In this document: one piece after another, positions 51,451 through 60,319 of the stretch
Position numbering within the stretch: the stretch's first letter is position 1
Layout: every line of letters begins with the position of its first letter
Assembly (NCBI RefSeq): GCF_902706185.1
Contig: NZ_CACSJM010000002.1
Coordinates: 1 to 64,000 of the forward strand
Reading direction: 5' to 3'
From: Roseomonas sp. 18066
GTDB taxonomy: Bacteria > Pseudomonadota > Alphaproteobacteria > Acetobacterales > Acetobacteraceae
DNA length: 64,000 bases
Notes under the pieces: generated by a model
Database searches by the model: none
Seen by the model: only the letters and a program-made list of their open reading frames with translations
Told to the model about the DNA's origin: nothing
Program-made: the position numbers and the translations under genes

Positions 51451-52673
51451 GAAGCCGTCCCGGCGGATGCGGGGCGGGTCGCCGCCTGGGCCAGGGCGGC
51501 GGCGCGGCACAGCGGCAGCGGCAGGCCCTGGAAGGGCAGCAGCGCCGCGACCACGCCGTCGCCCTCCATCGCCACCATGCTGTCCAGCGGGAAAGCGCGC
51601 AGCCCCAGCACGGCGGTCACCGCCAGCGCCAGCGGCGGCGTGCCGGCCAGGCGCAGCAGCGGCACCGGCCGGCCCGGCGCCAGCACCGCGGCGCCGCCCA
51701 GCGCGCGGCCGGCATCGGCCACCGGCAGCACGTCGCCGCGATGCGCGACCACGCCATCCGGGGCGCCGAGCGCCAGGCCCGCCGGCAGGGGCGACGGCGC
51801 CTGCGGCGGCACCACGCCCGCCACCTCCTCCACCGCCAGGGCGAAAAGCTGGTCGCCGGCGCGGGCCAGCATCAGGCTGCGGGTTGGCGCCGGTGGCGGC
51901 GGCGGCGTGTCCTGGTGCGGCGGCGCCAGGGCGGCCAGCGCCGGCGCCGCGGCCAGGGCCTCGGCCAGCCGGCCCGGCGGCATGGCGCCGAAGCCCGCCG
52001 CCTGGGCCAGGGTCAGCGGCGTCGCCCGGTCGCAGGGCAAGCCGTACAGCCGCCCGGCCACCGCCAGCACCGCCAGCAGCGGCGCGTCGCGCCCCTCGTC
52101 CAAATCGGGCGCCAGCCGGCGCGGGTCGAGCACCAGCACCGGCGCGCCCTCCCCCAGCCCCAGCCCGGCGGCCAGGCCCAGCCCCAGCGCGCCGGCCGGC
52201 ATGCCCGGCGCCGGGGCCAGCGCCGGCATCGGCACCACCCGCGCCAGCCGGTCCAGCGGCACCGTCATCCGCCCCGCGCCCAGCCCGAGGCCGAGCAGGC
52301 TGGCGCGTTCCCGCTCCGCCACCGGGCGCGGCACCAGGCCGGCGGCGGGCAGCGACGCGACCGCGGCGGCGGGGGCGGCGGTCAGCAGCGCCAGCGGCAG
52401 GTCGAGCGGCTGGGCATCGGCCGGCGCCTCGGCCAGCAGCGCCTCGCCGGTCAGCAGCAGGCGGCCGCTGCCCTCGGTCGCGGGGCACAGCAGCCAGACC
52501 GGGCCGGCGACGCCGCCCGGGGCCAGCACCGGCAGCAATTGCCCGCCCTGCAGCGCCAGGCCGAGCAGGCCGGGGGCGGCGCCGGGCAGCGGCCGCGGCC
52601 GCATCGGCGGCACCGCCTGCACCCCGGGCGGCAGGCGCCAGGCGCGGCCGCCGGCGAGCAGCGCGGCGCTCAT
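51447..52673 (-). CDS. Multi-domain CheW-like coupling protein (three CheW-like modules)
   Basis: 408-residue Ala/Leu/Pro-rich protein. Three CheW-like repeats can be read: residues about 1-125 (LPGAAPGLLGLALQGGQLLP), about 130-260 (LPGMPAGALGLG-type loop followed by APVLVLDPRRLAPD), and about 285-405 (LMLARAGDQLFALAVEEVAG, GVVAHRGDVLPVADAGRALG). Standard CheW has one such domain of about 150 residues. It presumably links receptors or other membrane proteins to CheA. It overlaps both cheR and cheB by four bases, so the three are tightly coupled. Confidence 0.8.
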   Translation of the reverse strand: MSAALLAGGRAWRLPPGVQAVPPMRPRPLPGAAPGLLGLALQGGQLLPVLAPGGVAGPVWLLCPATEGSGRLLLTGEALLAEAPADAQPLDLPLALLTAAPAAAVASLPAAGLVPRPVAERERASLLGLGLGAGRMTVPLDRLARVVPMPALAPAPGMPAGALGLGLAAGLGLGEGAPVLVLDPRRLAPDLDEGRDAPLLAVLAVAGRLYGLPCDRATPLTLAQAAGFGAMPPGRLAEALAAAPALAALAPPHQDTPPPPPAPTRSLMLARAGDQLFALAVEEVAGVVPPQAPSPLPAGLALGAPDGVVAHRGDVLPVADAGRALGGAAVLAPGRPVPLLRLAGTPPLALAVTAVLGLRAFPLDSMVAMEGDGVVAALLPFQGLPLPLCRAAALAQAATRPASAGTAS

Positions 52674-53455
52674 GCCCGGCGCCACAGCGAGGGCTGCGCC
52701 GCCGACCACAGCGCCAGGCCCAGCGCCGGCGGCGGCGCGTCGGTGGCGCCGAGCAGCAGCGCGCCCCCTGGCGCGAGCCGGGCGCAAAGCCCCCCGACCA
52801 CCACGGCGCGGGCGGGCTCGGTCAGGTAGATCAGCACGTTGCGGCACAGGATGATGTCGAAGCTCTCCTCCGGCACGCCCAGCTCGCAAAGGTTCTGGCG
52901 CGACCAGGAGACGGTGACGCCCTCCGGTGGCGCCGCCCGCGCCCCGCCATCGGGCAGGCGCGGGAAATGGCGCCAATAGGCCGGCGGCACGTCGCGCAGC
53001 GGGTCGGGCGGCCCGGGCGGGAAGCGCCCGGTGGCGGCGCGCGCCAGCGCCGGGCGGCAGAGGTCGATGCCGGTGACGTCGGCGGCGAAGCCGGCCTCGC
53101 CGGCCAGGGCGGCCAGGGTCCAGCCCTCCTCGCCCGTCGCGCATCCGGCGGAGAGCAGCCGCAGCGGGCGGGAGAGCGCCCGCAGGCCGGGGAAGACGAG
53201 CCCGGCCAGGGCCTCGAGCTGCGAGGCCGCGCGGAACAGCCGCGTCTCCTGCACGGTGACGGCGTCGAGCAGCGCGGCCCAGAAAGGGTCCTCGGGGTCG
53301 GGGGGCGGCAGCCGCGCCTCGGTCATGCCGGCCAGCAGCAGGGCGGCGCGCCGCAGCCGGCCGAGCAGCACCTCGCTCGGCGCCAGGCCGGCCAGCCGCG
53401 CCAGCCCGTCCAGCAGCCCGGCCTGCAAGCTGTCCGACGCGGGGGGGCCCTGCAT
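52670..53455 (-). CDS. cheR: Chemotaxis protein methyltransferase CheR
   Basis: 261 residues. Methylates glutamates of chemoreceptors using S-adenosylmethionine. The family motif VTVQETRLFRAASQLEAL contains the substrate-side Arg, RLLSAGCATGEEGWTLAAL is the AdoMet-binding loop, and FDIILCRNVLIYLTEP the final motif. ATG at 53455 has GGAGG four bases upstream; the in-frame GTG just before it is too close to the site. No full chemoreceptor gene is present in the window, so the methylation target must lie elsewhere. Confidence 0.93.
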   Translation of the reverse strand: MQGPPASDSLQAGLLDGLARLAGLAPSEVLLGRLRRAALLLAGMTEARLPPPDPEDPFWAALLDAVTVQETRLFRAASQLEALAGLVFPGLRALSRPLRLLSAGCATGEEGWTLAALAGEAGFAADVTGIDLCRPALARAATGRFPPGPPDPLRDVPPAYWRHFPRLPDGGARAAPPEGVTVSWSRQNLCELGVPEESFDIILCRNVLIYLTEPARAVVVGGLCARLAPGGALLLGATDAPPPALGLALWSAAQPSLWRRA

Positions 53456-53519
53456 CACACCTCCGGCCGGGAAAGCCCGGCGGGCGTCACCTGGGAAAAG
53501 GACGCCCGCCGGGGATGGG

Positions 53520-53843
53520 TCAGGCGGCCAGCGCCTCGGCGCGGGTCGCGAAGGCCGGGATGATCTTGTCGAAGCCGGAAATCTCGAAGACCTCGCGCAC
53601 CGGCGCCTGCAGCCCGCAGACGCTGAAGGGCTTGCCAGCGGTCTTGGCCTGCTTGGCGGCCTTCAGCAGCACGCGCAGCCCGGCGGAGGAGACATAGCGC
53701 ACCCCCTCCAGATCGGCGACCACGCCGCCTTCCTCCAGCAGGGCGAGCAGCTTGCTCTCCGCCGCCGCGGCGGTGGCGGTGTCGAGCCGCCCCTCGAAGG
53801 CAGCGACCGTCACGGCCCCGGACTTGATCTCGGCGATCTGCAT
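53520..53843 (-). CDS. STAS domain anti-anti-sigma factor
   Basis: 107-residue protein of the SpoIIAA/RsbV type. GRLDTATAAAAESKLLALLE and VRYVSSAGLRVLLKAAKQAK are the family motifs; the Ser pair in YVSSAGL holds the phosphorylation site used in partner switching. ATG at 53843 was preferred over GTG at 53852, which lies one base from the AGGAG site. It neighbours a gene for a matching serine kinase/anti-sigma protein, 67 bp upstream, and precedes cheR by 64 bp. Confidence 0.92.
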   Translation of the reverse strand: MQIAEIKSGAVTVAAFEGRLDTATAAAAESKLLALLEEGGVVADLEGVRYVSSAGLRVLLKAAKQAKTAGKPFSVCGLQAPVREVFEISGFDKIIPAFATRAEALAA

Positions 53844-53910
53844 ACTCGTCACGCTCCTCTATGCGTCTCTCAATCGTCGTCGACGCGCGGCGGTCAAAGT
53901 GCCGCGCGCT

Positions 53911-54324
53911 TCAGCCCGCGTCCAGCACCGCCGCGAGGCGGTTGCAGCCGTCCTGCCGCCGATAGTCCAGGCTGCGGACCATCTTGCGCACGAAATGGAT
54001 GCCCAGGCCGCCGATCTCGCGCTCCTCGATGGCCGCCTCGGTGTCGGGCGCGGCCTCGGCCAGCGGGTCGAATTCCGGGCCGTCATCGGCGATGTCGAGC
54101 CGCAGCGCGTCGCCCTCCTGGCGCAGCGCCACCTCGACGAAGGTCGCGCCGATGCCATGCATCGCGACATTGGCCACCAGCTCCTCGGCGACGAGGGCCA
54201 GGCGGTGCGCGACGCCGGGGGACAGCGCCGCCTCCTCGGCGAAGGCCTCCAGCCGGTCCAGCAGCTCGGGCACCGCCTCCGCCTCGGGCCGCAGCCGCAG
54301 CGCCAGTTGCGTGCTCATCGCCAT
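53911..54324 (-). CDS. Anti-sigma regulatory factor, RsbW/SpoIIAB-like serine kinase
   Basis: 137 residues with a GHKL ATPase fold: VAEELVANVAMHGIG (N-box), LDIADDGPEFDPLAEA (G1-like) and IGGLGIHFVRKMVRSLDY (G2). Such proteins bind and inhibit a sigma factor or other target, and phosphorylate the STAS partner encoded next to them. No sigma factor gene is adjacent, so the target may be part of the chemosensory array or distant. ATG at 54324 has AGGAAGG nine bases upstream. Confidence 0.9.
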   Translation of the reverse strand: MAMSTQLALRLRPEAEAVPELLDRLEAFAEEAALSPGVAHRLALVAEELVANVAMHGIGATFVEVALRQEGDALRLDIADDGPEFDPLAEAAPDTEAAIEEREIGGLGIHFVRKMVRSLDYRRQDGCNRLAAVLDAG

Positions 54325-54521
54325 GCTCGGCTGCCTTCCTCTCGACTCGGGGGGAAATTTCCGCGCCAGATTACCCAAGCGCGCGGCGCTTGTCAGGGGA
54401 TGGCCGCCAGCTTGACGGGGCGGCCGCCGCGCGGCATCGATGCCGGGGCCCCGTGGCGAGCGGGCTTTCTTCCGTGAAAACAATTGCTTCGTGACGGTTT
54501 CATGACAGGTCGCGGGGCCAA

Positions 54522-55196
54522 GTGCGGGACTTCCGGACCATGCGCATGCGCCTGATGCTGGGCGGGCTGGTGATGCTGGTGCTGCTGGGCATGGCAGGCC
54601 TCGGCCTCTTCGCCCTGCACCGCACCGATGCCGCCGGCCGCGCCACCGCGGCCCATCTGGCCGAGCTGCAAGGCGTGCTCGACACCGGCCGCCAGGCGGA
54701 GACCGCCTTCAAGCGCCAGGTGCAGGAGTGGAAAAATCTCCTGCTCCGTTCGCGCGACGCCGACAGCCGCGCCCGCCTGGAGGCCGCCTTCCTGGCCGAG
54801 CAGAAGCGCACCACCGGCCTGCTGCAGGCCCTGGCCCAGGCCGCCCCCCGCCTGCCGCCCGACGCCGGCGCGGCGCTGCCGGGGCTGGCCACCGAGCACG
54901 CCGCCCTCGCCGCCCGCTACGCCGAGGCCCTGGCCGCCACCGACCCGGCGACGCCGGAAGGCCCGCGCCTGCTGGACGACCAGCTGCGCGGCGCCGACCG
55001 CGCGCTGGACCAAAAGCTGGACGCGGCGGCCGAGGCCATCGCCCGCAGCTTCCGCGCCAGCCGCGAGGCGATGCTGCGCGACTCCGACGCGCGCTACGCC
55101 GAGACCCGGCGCCTGCTGCTGATCGGCTCCGCCGCCGGGCTGGTCCTGGTGCTGGCCCTGCTGCTGACCCTCGCCACCGCCCGCCGCCCTGTCTGA
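54522..55196 (+). CDS. Small membrane sensor-like protein (chemoreceptor-like periplasmic bundle without signalling domain)
   Basis: 224 residues with one membrane helix near residues 12-32 and another near 200-218 enclosing a helical, Ala/Leu/Arg-rich periplasmic domain (QAETAFKRQVQEWKNLLLRS is a phrase common to four-helix chemoreceptor sensor domains). The protein stops after the second helix plus six residues (LATARRPV), so HAMP and methyl-accepting domains are absent. Start is GTG at 54522 or ATG at 54540. It lies ten bases before the Na/Pi cotransporter gene and is divergent from the che/partner-switch cluster. Confidence 0.75.
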   Translation: MRDFRTMRMRLMLGGLVMLVLLGMAGLGLFALHRTDAAGRATAAHLAELQGVLDTGRQAETAFKRQVQEWKNLLLRSRDADSRARLEAAFLAEQKRTTGLLQALAQAAPRLPPDAGAALPGLATEHAALAARYAEALAATDPATPEGPRLLDDQLRGADRALDQKLDAAAEAIARSFRASREAMLRDSDARYAETRRLLLIGSAAGLVLVLALLLTLATARRPV

Positions 55197-55206
55197 GACC
55201 GGATTG

Positions 55207-56793
55207 ATGGAATTGTTCGCCAGCCTGTTCGGCGGCCTCGGCCTGTTCTTCCTCGGCATCAAGGGCGTCGGCGGCGGGCTGCAGGCCATGGCCGGCCCCC
55301 GCCTGCGCGGCGCCATGCGGCGCGCCACCCGCGGCCCGGTCTCGGCCGCCGGCACCGGGCTGCTGCTGGGCGCCCTGACCCAGAGCTCCAACGCCGTCAC
55401 CTTCATCGCCACCAGCCTCTACACCGCGGGGCTGCTGCCGCTGGCCCGCGCCCTGCCGGCGCTGGCCTGGGCCAATGCCGGCACCGCGGGGCTGGTGCTG
55501 CTGGCCACCATCGACCTGCGGCTGGCCGTGCTGTGGCTCTTCGGCCTGGTCGGCTTCGCCAGCTATTTTGGAATTGACCACGGCGGACGCTTGCGGCCGC
55601 TGTTGGGCGCCCTGGCCGGCCTTGGCCTGCTGTTCCTCGGCCTGGCGACGATCAAGGCCGGCGCCGCGCCGCTGCGCGACATGGCCGTGGTGCGCGAACT
55701 GCTGGCCTTCTCCGGCAGCGCCCTCACCCCGCCCTTCCTGGTCGGCGTTGTGGTCACCATCGTCGCGCAATCCTCCTCCACCGTCTCGATCCTGGCGATC
55801 ACGCTGGCCGGCCTCGGCCTGCTCGGCTTCGAGCAGACGGTGATGGTGGTCTATGGCGCCTCGCTCGGCTCCGGCCTGTCGGTGCTGCTGCTGTCGGGCA
55901 ACCTGTCCGGCTCGGCCCGCCAGCTCGCCTGGTACCAGACGCTGTTCAAGGTGATCGGCACCCTCCTGTTCCTCGGCCTCTTCGTGCTGGAGCAGCGCGG
56001 CACCCCCCTGGTGCTCTGGCTGACCAGCCACCTGGCCGAGCGCCTGCCCGAGCGCATCGGCTGGCTGTTCCTGATCTTCCAGGTGATGACCGCCCTGGTC
56101 CTGGCCCCCTTCGGCCGCCCGATGCGCGCGCTGCTGGAGCGCCTGTCGCCGGCCACCCCCGCCGAGGCGCTCGGCCGCCCGCGCTTCCTCTACGACCAGG
56201 CCCTCGACCATCCGCCCAGCGCGCTGGACCTGGTGGAGCGCGAGCAGGCCGGCCTGGCCGCCCGCCTGCCCGGCCTGCTGGCCCCGGTGCTGGAGGGCAC
56301 GCCCGCGGTGCCGCCCGTGGCCACCCAGCTGGCGGCCGCGGCCAGCGTCGAGCAGGCCACCAAGACCTTCCTGGCCGAGCTGCTGGCACGCGACCCGGAC
56401 CGCGCGACCCTGGACCGCGCCGTGCTGCTGGAGAACCGCAACGAGCTGCTGGCCGCCCTGCGCGAGACCATCGGCGAATTCGCCACCGCCGCCGCCGGCC
56501 CGTCCCAGGCGCCCGTCGCCACCCGCATCCTGCAGCTGTCCGAGGCGCTGCACCTGCTGCTCCTCCAGCTGGAAGACGCCGGCAGCAGCGGCGACGCCGA
56601 AGACCTGGTGCTGCTGCGCGAGCTCTCGGCCGATCGCTCGGAGATGATGGACCAGATGCGCCGCCGCGTGGCCACGACCGAGGCGCTGACGCCGGAAGAC
56701 CACAGCCTGCTGTTCCGCACGACCACCCTGTTCGAGCGGGCGGTGTGGCTCATTCGCCGGCAGACGTTGTTGTTGGGGGAGGCAGCGGTCTGA
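55207..56793 (+). CDS. Na+/phosphate cotransporter family protein (NptA/YjbB type) with PhoU-like tail
   Basis: 528 residues. The membrane domain has two inverted repeats with the Na/Pi signature: TQSSNAVTFIATSLYTAGLLP and VAQSSSTVSILAITLAGLGLL. The C-terminal 170 residues are helical and PhoU-like (ELLARDPDRATLDRAVLLEN; SEALHLLLLQLEDA; RSEMMDQMRRRVATTEAL). It moves phosphate with sodium, in either direction depending on conditions. It converges on phoB, so two phosphate systems meet at a composite repeat. Confidence 0.92.
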   Translation: MELFASLFGGLGLFFLGIKGVGGGLQAMAGPRLRGAMRRATRGPVSAAGTGLLLGALTQSSNAVTFIATSLYTAGLLPLARALPALAWANAGTAGLVLLATIDLRLAVLWLFGLVGFASYFGIDHGGRLRPLLGALAGLGLLFLGLATIKAGAAPLRDMAVVRELLAFSGSALTPPFLVGVVVTIVAQSSSTVSILAITLAGLGLLGFEQTVMVVYGASLGSGLSVLLLSGNLSGSARQLAWYQTLFKVIGTLLFLGLFVLEQRGTPLVLWLTSHLAERLPERIGWLFLIFQVMTALVLAPFGRPMRALLERLSPATPAEALGRPRFLYDQALDHPPSALDLVEREQAGLAARLPGLLAPVLEGTPAVPPVATQLAAAASVEQATKTFLAELLARDPDRATLDRAVLLENRNELLAALRETIGEFATAAAGPSQAPVATRILQLSEALHLLLLQLEDAGSSGDAEDLVLLRELSADRSEMMDQMRRRVATTEALTPEDHSLLFRTTTLFERAVWLIRRQTLLLGEAAV

Positions 56794-56818
56794 CGAGGGA
56801 AGACAGGGAGAAGACAGA

Positions 56819-57077
56819 GGCAGGTCGGGGGAATGAATTCCCCCGAGCCCCCATCTTTTTTCTGATCACCGGCCGTGAAAAAGCCAGCACCTTCGCCGGC
56901 AGCGGTACCAGGGCATCACGGCGGGACGCCATTCATACAAAAACAGCGCGACCTGAGAGGTCGCGCTGCCGATTGGCCGTTTCACGTACTGTCTCCACGT
57001 GGACACGGCAGTCTGAAAGAAAAAAGAACGGGCGCGGCGCACTGCGCCGCGGGGGAATTCATTCCCCTCGCCTGCCC
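56819..57077 (-). repeat. Composite repeat, copy 2 (reverse orientation)
   Basis: About 259 bp filling the 309-bp gap between the cotransporter and phoB. Read on the minus strand it follows the same plan as 29557-29790: palindrome GAGGGGAAT / ATTCCCC, CCGTGTCCACGTG, GAAACGGCCA, hairpin CAGCGCGACCT / AGGTCGCGCTG (56944-56968) with a T5 run, GCGTCCCGCCGTGATGCC, then CGGCCGGTGATCAG and the second palindrome TCGGGGGAAT / ATTCCCCCGA at the cotransporter stop. It has one extra hairpin (GCGGCGCAGTGCGCCGC, near 57030-57050) that copy 1 lacks. Confidence 0.85.
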
Positions 57078-57102
57078 CTTCCTTCTCCTAAGGCACTTCG
57101 CT

Positions 57103-57828
57103 TCAGGCGTGCTCGAGATCCAGCGCGTAGCCGGCCGAGCGGACGGTGCGGATGATGTCCACTTCGCCGTCGGCGTTCACCGACTTGCGCAGGCGGCGGA
57201 TATGCACGTCGACGGTGCGCGGCTCGACATGGATGTCGCGGCCCCAGACGGCGTCCAGCAGCTGCTCGCGCGAGAAGACGCGGCCCGGGTGCTGCATGAA
57301 GAATTCCAGCAGCCGGTATTCGGTCGGGCCCAGGTGCAGGGCGCGGCTGTTGCGCGTCACCCGGTGCGCGTCCTGGTCCATCGACACGTCCTGCCACGCC
57401 AGGACGCCCTTGGTGGCCACGCCGCCGGAGCGGCGCAGCAGCGCCCGGATCCGCGCCATCAGCGCGTCCATGACGAAGGGCTTGGCGATGTAGTCGTCCG
57501 CGCCGGTGTCCAGGGCGCGCACGGCGTCCTGGTCCTCGGTGCGGGCGGTGACCATGATGATCGGCAGGTCACGCGTGTCCGGGCGGCGGCGCAGCTGGCG
57601 GCAGACTTCCAGGCCCGACAGGGCCGGCAGCATCCAGTCCAGCAGCACCAGGTCGGGCGGCGCTTCCGCCACCCGCATCAGGGCTTCCTGGCCATCGGCG
57701 GCCTCGTCGACCCGGAAGCCCTGCTTTTCCAGGTTGTAGCGCAGCAGGGTCAGCAGCGGCGCCTCGTCCTCGACCACCAGGATGGTGGGACGCGACATGC
57801 CGGAATGCAGCTCGGCCATCGGGGGCAT
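57103..57828 (-). CDS. phoB: Phosphate regulon response regulator PhoB
   Basis: 241 residues, OmpR/PhoB family. Receiver: TILVVEDEAPLLTLLRYNLE, phosphorylated Asp64 in LVLLDWMLPALSG, and TARTEDQDAVRALDTGADDY. Winged-helix output domain: EYRLLEFFMQHPGRVFSREQ and VEPRTVDVHIRRLRKSVN, with DIIRTVRSAGYALD at the end. ATG at 57828 is two bases from GAGGAG; ATG at 57819 or 57798 are alternatives. It is the last gene of the pst operon, 14 bp after phoU. The sensor kinase gene phoR is not in the window. Confidence 0.96.
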   Translation of the reverse strand: MPPMAELHSGMSRPTILVVEDEAPLLTLLRYNLEKQGFRVDEAADGQEALMRVAEAPPDLVLLDWMLPALSGLEVCRQLRRRPDTRDLPIIMVTARTEDQDAVRALDTGADDYIAKPFVMDALMARIRALLRRSGGVATKGVLAWQDVSMDQDAHRVTRNSRALHLGPTEYRLLEFFMQHPGRVFSREQLLDAVWGRDIHVEPRTVDVHIRRLRKSVNADGEVDIIRTVRSAGYALDLEHA

Positions 57829-57842
57829 TTCTCCTCAGGCGG

Positions 57843-58565
57843 TCAGACGGGCGGGCGGACGACGGTATAGGCGGAGCTGTCGGATTTCGGCCGGTCCTCG
57901 GGCAGCATGTGGCCGAGCACGGCGTAGTGCACCGTCTCCGCGATATTCGTCGCGTGGTCGCCGATCCGCTCGAAGTTCTTGGCGATGAACAGCAGGTGGG
58001 TCGCCGCGGTGATGTTGCGCGGGTCTTCCATCATATGCGTCAGCATCTCGCGGAAGATGCCGTTGTAGATGTCGTCGACCGGGGCGTCGGCGCCCCAGAC
58101 GCGCTCGGCGGAGACCGCGTCTTCCTTGACGAGCGCGTCGATCGCGTCCTTCAGGTTCTCCTGCACCAGCTTGGCCATCCACTGGAAGCCGTTCAGGCTG
58201 CCCAGCTGCGGCTGCTGCGAGACGACGATGGCGCGCTTCGCCGCATTGCGGGCGTAGTCGCCGATGCGCTCGATATCGGTCGAGACCTTCATGGCGGCCA
58301 CGATCAGCCGCAGGTCGGCGGCCATCGGCTGGCGCAGCGCCAGCAGGCGGACGCAGAAATTCTCGATCTCGGTCTCCAGCGCGTCGATCTCGCCGTCGCG
58401 GCCGACGACGGCGCTGGCCAGCTCGGTGTCGCGGCGGATCAGGGCGGTGGCGGCGTCGGCCACCTGGCGCTCGGCCAGGCCGCCCATGCGGGCCACCATG
58501 TCGCGCAGGCGCTTCAGCTGTTCTTCATAGGACCGCACGATGTGCTCGCTTTGCAAGGTTTCCAT
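57843..58565 (-). CDS. phoU: Phosphate-specific transport system accessory protein PhoU
   Basis: 240 residues, two three-helix bundles. Each repeat has the metal-binding E/D-x-x-x-D pattern: RLIVAAMKVSTDIERIGDYA and LLFIAKNFERIGDHATNIAE. PhoU links Pst transport activity to PhoR/PhoB signalling and prevents toxic phosphate uptake. It lies 11 bp after pstB and 14 bp before phoB. Confidence 0.97.
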   Translation of the reverse strand: METLQSEHIVRSYEEQLKRLRDMVARMGGLAERQVADAATALIRRDTELASAVVGRDGEIDALETEIENFCVRLLALRQPMAADLRLIVAAMKVSTDIERIGDYARNAAKRAIVVSQQPQLGSLNGFQWMAKLVQENLKDAIDALVKEDAVSAERVWGADAPVDDIYNGIFREMLTHMMEDPRNITAATHLLFIAKNFERIGDHATNIAETVHYAVLGHMLPEDRPKSDSSAYTVVRPPV

Positions 58566-58576
58566 GGGAGTCCCGA

Positions 58577-59401
<825 letters not shown>

Positions 59402-59409
59402 GATCTGCC

Positions 59410-60315
59410 TCACTTATTGCGCAGCAGCGTGCGCGCCGCGATGTTGAGCCCGAGGACGCCGAGGGTGATGATCAGCGCGCCCGCCCAGGCCAGCGCGATC
59501 CAGTCCTGATAGGGCGAGCCGGCGTAGGAGTAGATGGTGATCGGCAGGCTGGACATCGGCCCGGTCAGGCTGAGCGACCAGTTCAGGTTGCCGAGCGAGG
59601 TGAACAGCAGCGGCGCGGTCTCGCCGGCGACGCGGGCCACCGCCAGCAGCACGCCGGTGACGATGCCCGAGGCGGCGGCGCGCCAGCAGACCAGCGTGAT
59701 CATCTTCCACTTCGGCGCGCCCAGGCCGATCACGGCCTCGCGCAGCGTGTCGGGCAGCAGCCGCAGCATGTCTTCCGTGGTGCGGACCACGATGGGGATG
59801 ACGATGATCGCCAGCGCCACCGACCCGGCCCAGCCGGAGAAGCCGCCGAAGGGCACCACCAGGATCTGGTAGACGAACAGGCCGATCAGGATCGACGGCG
59901 CCGAGAGCAGGATGTCGGAGACGAAGCGCACGGCATTGGCCAGCGGCGAGGCCTTGGCGTATTCGGCCAGGTAGGTGCCGACCAGCAGGCCGATCGGCGT
60001 GCCGATCAGGGTGCCGATGCCGGCCTGGATCAGGCTGCCGATGATCGGGTTGAGCAGCCCGCCATCGGAGCCCGGCGGCCGCGTCACCTCGGTGAAGACC
60101 CGCGGCGACAGGGCGGAGAAGCCGTTCCAGAACAGCGTGCCCAGGATCGACAGCAGCAGCACCAGGCCGATGCCGGTGGCGCCGTAGCAGGCGAGCTTCA
60201 CGCCGAGCGCGGTGGCCCGGCGGCGGCGGCCGAGGGCGGCGGCGACGGCCAGGTTCTTGGCGGGGCCGCCCGGCTGGCTGGCCTTGGGCATGGCGGCGTG
60301 GGTGGTGGCGCTCAT
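59410..60315 (-). CDS. pstA: Phosphate ABC transporter permease PstA
   Basis: 301 residues with six predicted membrane helices. [20 protein letters not shown] leads into the periplasmic loop, and the EAA loop is [37 protein letters not shown] is a conserved PstA motif. A 30-residue basic cytoplasmic N-terminus precedes the first helix. It forms the phosphate channel with PstC, four bases upstream. Confidence 0.96.
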   Translation of the reverse strand: MSATTHAAMPKASQPGGPAKNLAVAAALGRRRRATALGVKLACYGATGIGLVLLLSILGTLFWNGFSALSPRVFTEVTRPPGSDGGLLNPIIGSLIQAGIGTLIGTPIGLLVGTYLAEYAKASPLANAVRFVSDILLSAPSILIGLFVYQILVVPFGGFSGWAGSVALAIIVIPIVVRTTEDMLRLLPDTLREAVIGLGAPKWKMITLVCWRAAASGIVTGVLLAVARVAGETAPLLFTSLGNLNWSLSLTGPMSSLPITIYSYAGSPYQDWIALAWAGALIITLGVLGLNIAARTLLRNK

Positions 60316-60319
60316 GGGA

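Noticed and set aside
56875..57015. Similar short peptides encoded in the two composite repeats (KQRDLxGRAxDWPF-like)
   Set aside because: Similarity exists because the DNA repeat itself is conserved in all frames; base changes do not favour synonymous positions, and no ribosome-binding site is seen.
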